Below the pieces are notes generated by a model, which saw only the letters and a program-made list of their open reading frames with translations, did not search any database and was not told where the DNA came from. A program made the translations under genes and the position numbers. Positions 1 to 6,920 of a stretch of 6,920 nt of DNA are shown in pieces. The DNA is from Acidimicrobiaceae bacterium (GTDB taxonomy: Bacteria; Actinomycetota; Acidimicrobiia; Acidimicrobiales; Ilumatobacteraceae). The stretch spans positions 1 to 6,920 of the forward strand of contig DMQJ01000368.1 in assembly GCA_003455715.1 (NCBI GenBank), written 5' to 3'. How positions within the stretch are numbered: the stretch's first letter is position 1; each line of letters opens with the position of its first letter.

Positions 1-1158
1 GGCCTGGGAGGCGGCGCGGGGGGCGGCGAGGGTGTGGGGGGTGTGGCGATCGGTGTTGGGCTCGGCGTCGCCGTCGCCCGCCTGCGGCTCGCCACAATCG
101 AGCCCGTCGACCACGCCGAGCAGCGCCGCGTTGAGCATCACCGCAGCCGCGAGGTACACGTTGGCGGTGCCGCACGGCATGCGGTTCTCGATGCGGGTGG
201 CAGCGCCACGCTCGGCCGGCACTCGATAGGTGCTCATCCGGTTGTCGAGCCCCCAGTTGGCCCAGTAGCCGGCGATGATGCCGGGGATGAGCCGCTTGTA
301 ACTGTTCACCGTGGGCGCCGACATGACGCCCATCGCCTCGTGATGGGCGATGAGCCCGCCGAGGCACTGGCGAGCCAGCGACGACAGCCCGTGTTCGGCG
401 TGCGGATCGTCGAACGCGTTGTGCCCGCCCTCCTTGGGCATCAGCGAGAAGTTGATGTGCATGCCGCTGCCCACCATGAGCGGGTGCGGACGACCCATGT
501 AGGTGGCGCGATAACCCTTGGCGGCGGCGACCTCGCGGGTGAGTTCCTTGCAGATGAACGCACGGTCGGCGGTGTCGAGCGCCGGGCCGTACTTCATGTT
601 GATCTCGAACTGGCCAGGGCTGAACTCGGCCATGATGCCCTCAAGGTCGAGGCCGGCGGCCTCCACCGCGTCGAAGTAGTCGAACGTGAGCCCGGTGGTG
701 TCGCCGCCGATGCCGACGCCGTACACCCGGTGGCCGGGTACCTCCAACGGCGAGAACCCGCCCGGCGCATCGGCGTCGGGTTGCATGACGTAGAACTCCA
801 TCTCGTAGCCGAGCATCGGTTCGTAGCCCAGCGCGTGCCAGGCCTCGACCGCCCGCTTCAGTGCGGTGCGCGGTGCAATGGCGAGCGGTGCTCCCTCGAA
901 CTCGAGGTCGGCCACCACCACGTCGGTGTCAACCTCCCAGCCCGTGCGCCGCGTCTCGCGCAGCGGCACGGTGCTCAGGTCGGGAAACCCGACGTCAGCG
1001 GCGTACCCATCAACGGGCAGGATGTCGCCCTTGATGTTCATGGTGAGCGTGGTCACCGCATGATGGCCGTGTTCGGTGAGCCGCCGCTCGGGCACATAAC
1101 GGCCGTGCGACAGCCCGTTGAGATCGCTCCACATCACTCTGACTCGTCGGTTCCCCAT
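1..1158 (-). CDS. Glutamine synthetase-superfamily ligase, 3'-truncated by window edge
   Basis: The minus-strand frame is open from ATG 1158-1156 to base 1, giving 386 residues with no stop, so the C-terminus lies outside the window. The family forms gamma-glutamyl amides from glutamate, ATP and ammonia or an amine, in the cytoplasm. Residues 1-25 look like the start of the beta-grasp domain. The catalytic domain shows YEMEF (118-122, metal ligands E119 and E121), EFSPGQFE (178-185, E178 and E185), GSGMHIN (230-236, H234), NSYKRLIPG (285-293) and TRIENRMP (321-328, E324 and R326). The E. coli GlnA pocket glutamate (PGYEAP) is replaced here by PGIIAG, and the second His of GMHxH is Asn236. Both changes suggest a gamma-glutamylamine ligase (PuuA/FluG-like) and not a housekeeping GlnA; the exact substrate is unknown. 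No Shine-Dalgarno is seen before the chosen start; an in-frame upstream GTG is less attractive. It is divergent from the ABC operon. Confidence 0.9.
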   Translation of the reverse strand, partial: MGNRRVRVMWSDLNGLSHGRYVPERRLTEHGHHAVTTLTMNIKGDILPVDGYAADVGFPDLSTVPLRETRRTGWEVDTDVVVADLEFEGAPLAIAPRTALKRAVEAWHALGYEPMLGYEMEFYVMQPDADAPGGFSPLEVPGHRVYGVGIGGDTTGLTFDYFDAVEAAGLDLEGIMAEFSPGQFEINMKYGPALDTADRAFICKELTREVAAAKGYRATYMGRPHPLMVGSGMHINFSLMPKEGGHNAFDDPHAEHGLSSLARQCLGGLIAHHEAMGVMSAPTVNSYKRLIPGIIAGYWANWGLDNRMSTYRVPAERGAATRIENRMPCGTANVYLAAAVMLNAALLGVVDGLDCGEPQAGDGDAEPNTDRHTPHTLAAPRAASQA

Positions 1159-1167
1159 AGGCCGCGC

Positions 1168-1176
1168 ACGATAGCA
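1168..1176 (-). promoter_or_regulatory. Candidate extended -10 for the GS-like gene
   Basis: Read on the minus strand, the sequence is TGCTATCGT, which matches the TGN-TAnnnT extended -10 pattern. No good -35 hexamer is found at 16-18 bp. Initiation 6-7 bp downstream would fall around 1161-1162, only a few bases before the ATG at 1158. This would give a leaderless or near-leaderless mRNA, in keeping with the lack of a Shine-Dalgarno. Pattern match only. Confidence 0.3.
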
Positions 1177-1200
1177 AACCACCCGTGACCGATCGTTTGC
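1174..1200. promoter_or_regulatory. Imperfect 27-bp dyad, candidate operator in the divergent region
   Basis: Perfect 6-bp outer arms GCAAAC (1174-1179) and GTTTGC (1195-1200) flank a centre GTGAC (1185-1189) that continues the symmetry. In all, 10 of 13 base pairs match about centre 1187. The arm centres are 21 bp apart, two helical turns, as for a dimeric repressor. The dyad overlaps the candidate -10 of the leftward gene and the candidate -35 of the rightward operon, so one regulator could control both. A chance dyad in GC-rich DNA cannot be excluded. Confidence 0.3.
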
Positions 1201-1227
1201 CCCCAAAGGATTTTCTTGGGCTACAGT
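1197..1227 (+). promoter_or_regulatory. Candidate promoter of the liv-type operon
   Basis: TTGCCC (1197-1202) and TACAGT (1222-1227) are separated by 19 bp. The -10 fits TAnnnT; the -35 is partial and the spacer is long. The start would be near 1234, leaving a leader of about 50 nt before the ATG at 1284. A short inverted repeat, CCCAA (1202-1206) with TTGGG (1216-1220), sits in the spacer. Weak, motif-based call. Confidence 0.3.
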
Positions 1228-1263
1228 CACCGCCGACGTGTCCACGCCGTTCGCGGCGCCCCA

Positions 1264-1273
1264 GGGGGAGGAA
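1264..1273 (+). promoter_or_regulatory. Ribosome binding site of the solute-binding protein gene
   Basis: GGGGGAGGAA includes a strong GGAGG-type Shine-Dalgarno about 10 bp before ATG 1284. It supports that start over the in-frame GTG at 1185, which would bury the lipoprotein signal peptide behind 33 extra residues. Confidence 0.7.
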
Positions 1274-1283
1274 TCAGGGGATC

Positions 1284-2543
1284 ATGAAGAAGCGCATCAT
1301 TCCGGCTGTCGTCGTGTCGTTGGCCCTCGTGGCCGCGGCCTGCGGCGACGACGAAGAGACCACCAGCACCACCGCAGCCACTGAGCCCACCGACGCGCCC
1401 GATGGCACCGATGCCCCCGACGGCACCGACGCCCCGGGCCAGACTGTGCCGCAGGGCGAGTGCACGCTCAGCGAACCGCTGAAGATCGGCTTCGCCGCCG
1501 ATCTTGGAGAACTCGGCGCGTTCTCCGACCAGCCGGGCAGCGAAGCCGCCCAGGTGATGGTCGACATCATCAACGAGGCCGGCGGCGTCGGCGGTCTGCC
1601 TGTCGAGTACACCGTGAAAGACATCCAGGGCGACCCGGCCGCTACCCAGCGCGCCGCACAAGAGATGCTCGACGACGGCGTCAACGCCATCATCGGCCCG
1701 CCCTTCGCCAACACCGGCGCCCCGCTGCTCGACACCGTCAACGGTCAGGCGCCCATCGTGTTCATGGCCACCACCGACTCATCGCTCGCCGACCCGAGCC
1801 GTGGCGCCTTCCTCACCAGCTTCAGCGACCAGGTGCAGTCGTCGGCCATGGCCGAGTTCGCCCTCGCCCAGGGCCACACCACTGCCATCACGTTCAGCAG
1901 CGCCGACGACATCTACTTCTCGGGCAACCCGGCCTTCTTCGCTGACGCCTTCGAGAACGGTGGCGGCACCATGGTGGGCGACTATGCGTTCAGCTTGGCC
2001 GACGCCGACTTCTCCACCCAGGTGAACGACATCGCCAACCTGTCGGAGCAGCCCGACGTGCTCTACACGGCCATGGTGATGCCGCAGATCCAGACCCTGC
2101 TCGAGCAGCTCGACGCCGCCGGCCTCGGCGACATCGTGGTGATGGGTGCCGACGCGTTCGACGCCACCGTGGTGTGGAGCGCAGGCGACGTGGCCAACGG
2201 CGTGTTCTTCGCCGGCCACACGTTCCCGGCCGACAGCAACGACGTGCAGGCCTTCCTCGACGATGCTGCGGCCGCTGGCGCCAACATCGAGACCATCAGC
2301 TTCGGCGCCCTCTCGGCCGATGCCGTGCAGATCATCGCCGCTGCTGCCACGGTGGCCTGCAGCACCGAGGCCGCCGATCTCATCGCTGCCATCGACGCCC
2401 TTGAGAACCTGAAGGTCACCACCGGCTCGGTCACGTACGCCGGCACTGGTGGTGTGCCCGAGAAGGACGTGGCCATCGTCACCGTCGAGGGTGGCGAGCC
2501 CGCCCTCGTCGAGATGCTGCGCCCCAGCTACATCGCCAGCTGA
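1284..2543 (+). CDS. livK: LivK-type ABC transporter solute-binding lipoprotein
   Basis: This 419-residue extracytoplasmic receptor captures the substrate and delivers it to the permeases encoded downstream. Residues 1-19 form a lipoprotein signal peptide: MKKR, a hydrophobic core, then LVAAAC with lipidated Cys20. Next comes a disordered Asp/Glu/Thr/Pro-rich tether (about 21-57) with three DAPDGT-like hexapeptides. The receptor domain starts at about residue 60 (EPLKIGFAADLGELGAF) and continues through NEAGGVGGLPVEY, the DIQGDPAATQRAAQEML segment and IIGPPFANTGAP. These are hallmarks of the Peripla_BP_6 (LivJ/LivK) fold, and the length is usual for the family. Cys60 and Cys359 are the only cysteines I see in the mature protein and could form a disulfide. 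The next gene starts 20 bp downstream. The family name does not fix the substrate: amino acids, amides, urea or aromatics are all possible. Confidence 0.92.
   Translation: MKKRIIPAVVVSLALVAAACGDDEETTSTTAATEPTDAPDGTDAPDGTDAPGQTVPQGECTLSEPLKIGFAADLGELGAFSDQPGSEAAQVMVDIINEAGGVGGLPVEYTVKDIQGDPAATQRAAQEMLDDGVNAIIGPPFANTGAPLLDTVNGQAPIVFMATTDSSLADPSRGAFLTSFSDQVQSSAMAEFALAQGHTTAITFSSADDIYFSGNPAFFADAFENGGGTMVGDYAFSLADADFSTQVNDIANLSEQPDVLYTAMVMPQIQTLLEQLDAAGLGDIVVMGADAFDATVVWSAGDVANGVFFAGHTFPADSNDVQAFLDDAAAAGANIETISFGALSADAVQIIAAAATVACSTEAADLIAAIDALENLKVTTGSVTYAGTGGVPEKDVAIVTVEGGEPALVEMLRPSYIAS
1392..1445 (+). repeat. Three 18-bp in-frame tandem repeats encoding DAPDGT-type hexapeptides
   Basis: Units at 1392-1409, 1410-1427 and 1428-1445 encode DAPDGT, DAPDGT and DAPGQT (residues 37-54). 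They lie in the flexible tether between the lipid anchor and the binding domain. The first two units differ mainly at synonymous third positions. The repeat probably sets tether length only. Confidence 0.75.
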
Positions 2544-2563
2544 GCCCGGCACTCTGACGCACA

Positions 2564-3289
2564 ATGTTGGAGGTCGACCAGCTCACCACTCGCTACGGGG
2601 CCATCACCGCCCTGCATGGCGTGTCGCTACGCGTGAACGCAGGCGAAGTGGTGGCGCTGGTCGGCCCCAACGGTGCTGGCAAGACCACCCTCCTCAACAC
2701 GGTTGCCGGCCTGCTTCGGCCCGCCGAAGGAGCGGTTCGATTCAACGGAGCCGATATCACGGGCACCGAACCGGCCACGCTGGTGCGGCGCGGGCTTGCC
2801 CTCGTCCCCGAGCACCGGCGCATCTTCAAAGACCTCACGGTGGAAGAAAACCTTCGCCTCGGCGGGGCCACGCTCAGCGCATCGCAGCGCCGCCACAAGG
2901 TGCACGAGATGGCAGATGTCTTCCCCGTGCTGCGAGCCAAGTGGTCCACCTCGGCCGGGTTCCTCTCCGGTGGCGAGGCCCAACAGCTCGCCGTCGCCCG
3001 CGCGCTGATGTGCGATCCGAAGCTGTTGCTACTCGACGAGCCCACTCTTGGGCTCGCGCCCACCATGGTGGATGTCGTGTTCGATCTGATCGCTCGGCTG
3101 CGCACGAAGGGCCTCACGATGTTGGTCGTTGAGCAGAACGCAACCAGGGCACTCCACATGGCCGACCGCGGATACGTGCTACGCACCGGGCACGTCGTGG
3201 CCGACGGCGCGGGTGCCGAACTTGCCGCCGACTCGCGACTGTTCGAGTCGTTCATCGGTGGCTCCGCAGAGGAGAGCGGCGCATCATGA
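2564..3289 (+). CDS. livF: LivF-type ABC transporter ATP-binding protein
   Basis: A 241-residue cytoplasmic ATPase that would pair with the LivG-type domain encoded downstream to drive import. It shows the LivF opening (MLEVDQLTTRYGAITALHGVSL), Walker A GPNGAGKTT (34-42, Lys40), the Q-loop region PEHRRIFKDLTV, signature LSGGEAQQ (134-141) and Walker B LLLLDEP with D158 and E159. VVEQN has Gln191 where most ABC ATPases have the switch His. This substitution is normal for LivF, and ADRGYVLRTGHVV is also LivF-like. The start fits the family N-terminus, but no Shine-Dalgarno precedes it; translation may depend on coupling to the upstream gene, 20 bp away. The last bases overlap the next gene as ATGA. 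Confidence 0.93.
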   Translation: MLEVDQLTTRYGAITALHGVSLRVNAGEVVALVGPNGAGKTTLLNTVAGLLRPAEGAVRFNGADITGTEPATLVRRGLALVPEHRRIFKDLTVEENLRLGGATLSASQRRHKVHEMADVFPVLRAKWSTSAGFLSGGEAQQLAVARALMCDPKLLLLDEPTLGLAPTMVDVVFDLIARLRTKGLTMLVVEQNATRALHMADRGYVLRTGHVVADGAGAELAADSRLFESFIGGSAEESGAS

Positions 3290-4182
3290 CCAAGCTGCTG
3301 CAAACCCTCGTCGACGGGCTGGGCGTGGGGAGCACCTACGCCCTGTTGGCGCTCGGCATCTCGCTCATCTTCGGCGTCATGCACCTGGTCAACTTCGCCC
3401 ACGGCGAACTCATCACGGTCGGCGCCTACACGTCGTACTTCTTCTTCATCCACGGTGGCAGTTGGTGGTGGATGCCGGTGGCCATCCTGGCCAGCGCCGC
3501 TCTGGCATCGGTGTTCACCGAACTCGTCGCTTTTCGGTGGGTCCGCAACGCCAGCCCGTTCACCCTCTTGCTCACGTCGTTCGCCATCGAGCGGCTGTCG
3601 CATGCACTCTGGCAGATCTTCATTTCCCCCAAGCAGCGCACGTTCCGCAAGCCCAGTTGGGTGTTCAACCAGTTCTCACTGGGCAGTGTGCGGTTCGAGG
3701 TGATGGACCTCGTCACCATCGGTGTCACCGGAGTCACCCTCGTCATCACCGCAGTGGTGTTCAAGCGCACCTTGTTCGGGGTGGCGGTGCGCGGCGCAGC
3801 GGAAGACTTCGATGCAGCTCGTCTGATGGGCGTGAAGGCCAACCGGGTCATCTCCGGCGCGTTCGCCTTCGCCGGCCTCCTCGCCGGTGTGGCTGCCTGC
3901 CTCATCCTGATGCGCACCCCCGCCGCCGAACCTGCCATGGGAGCCGATTGGCTGTTGAAGGCGGTCATCGCAGCGGTCATCGGTGGCCTCGGAAGCTTCA
4001 CCGGGGCCGTCGTGGGTGGCCTGGTACTGGGCCTGCTCGAGACCTTCACCCGGGCCTACCTGCCCGATGTGGCCGACGGTTGGGACCGCTTCTCCACCGC
4101 CGTCGTGTTCATCCTCATCGCCGCCTTCTTCGTGGTGCGGCCCGACGGCGTGTTCAAGGTGTCGCACGCGGAGCGCGTCTGA
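3286..4182 (+). CDS. livH: LivH-type branched-chain amino acid ABC permease
   Basis: A 298-residue integral membrane protein forming one half of the translocation pore. The N-terminus matches LivH: GLGVGSTYALLALGISLIFG (about 11-30) followed by MHLVNFAHGELITVGAY. Several further hydrophobic segments follow, at about residues 60-83, 138-160, 190-212, 222-250 and 265-285. The cytoplasmic coupling loop that contacts the ATPases is visible as AAEDFDAARLMGVKANRV from about residue 171. The C-terminus ends in VVRPDGVFKV, also family-typical. Its ATG overlaps the livF stop (ATGA), with a GAGGAG Shine-Dalgarno at 3269-3274, and its stop overlaps the next start (TGATG). This is firm evidence for co-translation in one operon. 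Confidence 0.93.
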   Translation: MTKLLQTLVDGLGVGSTYALLALGISLIFGVMHLVNFAHGELITVGAYTSYFFFIHGGSWWWMPVAILASAALASVFTELVAFRWVRNASPFTLLLTSFAIERLSHALWQIFISPKQRTFRKPSWVFNQFSLGSVRFEVMDLVTIGVTGVTLVITAVVFKRTLFGVAVRGAAEDFDAARLMGVKANRVISGAFAFAGLLAGVAACLILMRTPAAEPAMGADWLLKAVIAAVIGGLGSFTGAVVGGLVLGLLETFTRAYLPDVADGWDRFSTAVVFILIAAFFVVRPDGVFKVSHAERV

Positions 4183-5954
4183 TGAGCAGCGCTCTGCAAC
4201 GCCTCAGCCGCAGCACCATCGCCAGTGCGGCCCTCCTCGCGGTCGTGTGGGCACTGGCCACCGCCTACATGCAAACCGGCGGCTCGTCGCGTGCACTGCT
4301 CATCGGCGAAATGCTCTCCAACTTCATCCTCGTCCTCGGCATGCAGGTGTTCATCGGCAACACGGGTGTGCTCAGTTTCGGGCACATGGCGTTCGCCCAG
4401 ATCGCCGCCTACGTCACCGCCATCGTGGCCATCCCCGTTGCGGCGAAGGCCAAGTCGTTGCCCGACATTCCCTTCGGCCTTGGCGACGTACACCTCGGCC
4501 CGTTCGGCGCCACCATCGTGGCAGTGCTGGTCACTGTGCTCATCGGAGCCCTGTTCGGTGTGGCCGTCTGCCGGGCAGGCGGCCTGGCACCCACCATGAT
4601 CACCCTCGCTGCGCTGTTCATCGTCGAGCAGGTGGTGAAGAACTGGCAGGAACTCACCCGCGGGGCAGGTGGCCTCACCGGCATCCCCATCGTCCAGGGC
4701 AACGGCTGGCTGTGGCTGGGGGCGTTCGTCGCGCTGGTGGTGGCACACCAGTTTCAGGAAACGCGCATCGGCCGCTTCGCCGTGGCGACACGCGAAGACG
4801 AGTTGGCCGCGCCGGCGCTCGGTATTCGCCTGTTCACCTCTCGGTACGCAGCGTGGGTGCTCAGCATGGCCTTCATTGCGCTCGGCTCGTCGCTGCGCAC
4901 CCAGTCGCTCGGCAACGTCAACCCAAAGCAGTTCACGCTCGACGCGGGCATCCTCATTCTGGTGATGCTGGTGGTGGGCGGTATGCGCACGGTCAGCGGT
5001 GCGGTGCTCGGTACGGTGCTCATCACTGTCGGCAACGAACTGTTCCGTCAACTGGGCGACCCGCAACGGTGGGACATCGAGCGGTTTCCCGACCTGTTCC
5101 TCGGCGGCGTCATGCTGCTGGTGATGGTGCTTCGCCCTGGCGGCATTCTGGGCGACCTCGACGTCGCCGGCTGGCTACGTCGACGAATGTACCGACGGAA
5201 GGAGCCCACCCAGGTCGAGCCGGTTGCGGGCGACCGCACGCTGTCGGCCGAGGGCATCATCGTGCGGTTTGGCGGGTTCACCGCGCTCGATGGGGCGGGC
5301 TTGCAGGTACGCCCCGGCGAAGTGGTGGGCCTCATCGGGCCGAACGGTGCCGGCAAGACCACGCTGTTCAACGTCATCACCGGGCTCGTCCCCGAAACGG
5401 ATGGTCGGGTGAGCCTCGGCGACCTCGAACTCAGCGACGCCACCCCTGTGCAGGTCGCCCGCGCCGGACTCGCCCGCACCTTCCAGAACCTACGCCTGTT
5501 CAAGAACCTGTCCGTGCGCGACAACGTGGCGCTCACCTCGCTGGTGGCGGCCCGCCACCGAGCGCATCGTGTTCGGCCCGATGTCGACCAACTGCTGGAG
5601 GCCGCAGGGCTACTGGATTTCGCCGATCGACCCGCCGACACCCTCGACTACGGCAACCAGCGCCGCCTCGAGCTGGCACGGGCCGTGGCGCTGGCCCCCG
5701 AGTTCCTGCTGCTCGACGAGCCCACCTCCGGCATGAGCGATGCCGAGAGCCAGGCAATGGTGCAGTCGGTGCGCGAGATGGCCGCAACGGTGGGCGCTGG
5801 CGTGCTGGTGATCGACCACGACCTGGGCTTCATCACCCGCATCAGCGACCACATCGTGGTACTTGCCGAAGGCCAGGTGTTGGCGGAAGGCACTCCTGCC
5901 GAGGTTCGTGCCAACCCCGCAGTGGCGGCCGCCTACCTCGGCTCACAGGCCTGA
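4182..5954 (+). CDS. Fused LivM-type permease / LivG-type ATPase of a branched-chain amino acid ABC transporter
   Basis: One 590-residue ORF supplies both the second permease and the second ATPase. The permease part (about 1-330) has the LivM hallmarks LSFGHMAFAQIAAYVTAI, the coupling loop ATREDELAAPALGI (R204, E205, D206, E207), and LVVGGMRTVSGAVLG. A basic linker (WLRRRMYRRKEPTQVEP, about 327-344) leads to the ATPase from about residue 354: Walker A GPNGAGKTT (386-394, Lys392), Q-loop TFQN (Gln435), the LivG-style signature LDYGNQRRLE from 488, Walker B LLLDEP (D512, E513) and switch His546 in VIDHD. All motifs are intact and no stop or restart separates the halves. The start at 4182 overlaps the livH stop by one base, with GGAG at 4170-4173. 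The open frame extends upstream inside livH, but that part is a shadow. Such fusions occur in some actinobacteria; here it replaces separate livM and livG. Confidence 0.93.
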   Translation: MSSALQRLSRSTIASAALLAVVWALATAYMQTGGSSRALLIGEMLSNFILVLGMQVFIGNTGVLSFGHMAFAQIAAYVTAIVAIPVAAKAKSLPDIPFGLGDVHLGPFGATIVAVLVTVLIGALFGVAVCRAGGLAPTMITLAALFIVEQVVKNWQELTRGAGGLTGIPIVQGNGWLWLGAFVALVVAHQFQETRIGRFAVATREDELAAPALGIRLFTSRYAAWVLSMAFIALGSSLRTQSLGNVNPKQFTLDAGILILVMLVVGGMRTVSGAVLGTVLITVGNELFRQLGDPQRWDIERFPDLFLGGVMLLVMVLRPGGILGDLDVAGWLRRRMYRRKEPTQVEPVAGDRTLSAEGIIVRFGGFTALDGAGLQVRPGEVVGLIGPNGAGKTTLFNVITGLVPETDGRVSLGDLELSDATPVQVARAGLARTFQNLRLFKNLSVRDNVALTSLVAARHRAHRVRPDVDQLLEAAGLLDFADRPADTLDYGNQRRLELARAVALAPEFLLLDEPTSGMSDAESQAMVQSVREMAATVGAGVLVIDHDLGFITRISDHIVVLAEGQVLAEGTPAEVRANPAVAAAYLGSQA

Positions 5955-5983
5955 TCGGCGCAGCGGCGTCAGCAACCAACGCC

Positions 5984-6919
<936 letters not shown>

Positions 6920-6920
6920 C

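Noticed and set aside
34..1188. Long plus-strand open frame of 384 codons
   Set aside because: It lies antisense to the GS-like gene, whose conserved motifs are all readable on the minus strand; the plus-strand product is a His/Val/Arg/Gly-rich composition with no recognisable motif.
1202..1220. CCCAA...TTGGG inverted repeat as a terminator
   Set aside because: The arms are only 5 bp, no T-run follows, and it lies inside a candidate promoter spacer.
1185..1283. 33-residue N-terminal extension of the solute-binding protein from GTG 1185
   Set aside because: It would place the lipoprotein signal peptide internally, whereas ATG 1284 has a strong Shine-Dalgarno and begins the signal peptide directly.
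1779..2564. 261-codon antisense frame over the solute-binding protein gene
   Set aside because: Typical GC-rich shadow ORF with Gly/His/Val-rich composition and no family motif; the sense strand is fully explained.
2593..3603. 336-codon antisense frame across livF and livH
   Set aside because: It crosses two well-supported genes and has no recognisable domain.
3129..4181. 350-codon upstream extension of the LivM-LivG frame
   Set aside because: It overlaps livF and livH in another frame, has Arg/His-rich shadow composition, and the family-like protein starts at ATG 4182 with a Shine-Dalgarno and a TGATG overlap.

Overview
The window is GC-rich, with codons mostly ending in C or G. It reads like an actinomycetote chromosome. 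The Thr/Asp/Pro-rich linker of the solute-binding lipoprotein and the CYP125-like P450 would fit Acidimicrobiia or a related lineage. That placement is inference from style, not from a marker gene.

Layout: a minus-strand glutamine-synthetase-superfamily ligase (1-1158) runs off the left edge. A 125-bp divergent intergenic region (1159-1283) holds candidate promoters and an imperfect dyad. A tightly packed plus-strand block follows: a livK-type solute-binding lipoprotein (1284-2543), a livF-type ATPase (2564-3289), a livH-type permease (3286-4182), and a single 590-residue ORF joining a LivM-type permease to a LivG-type ATPase (4182-5954). Together these make a complete HAAT-family (branched-chain amino acid/amide) ABC importer: one binding protein, two permeases and two ATPases, carried on four genes instead of five. 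A cytochrome P450 related to the CYP125/CYP142/CYP124 group starts 29 bp downstream (5984) on the same strand.

The right edge is anomalous. P450 similarity stops near 6835, before the rest of the enzyme including the heme-cysteine loop. From about 6827 to 6919 the opposite strand encodes a clear fragment of ribose-5-phosphate isomerase A (RpiA). The two families overlap across about 20 bp that satisfy both reading frames. This looks like a chimeric join, either an assembly artefact at a contig end or a genuine rearrangement, and not a natural gene pair.

Working model (inference): the importer brings in an amino acid, amide or amine-type compound, and the divergent ligase, which lacks the usual ammonium-pocket glutamate, gamma-glutamylates an amine. 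The P450 may be a co-transcribed oxygenase or simply the next gene. I saw no tRNA, rRNA, CRISPR array, insertion sequence or convincing terminator, and no clearly new biological system.
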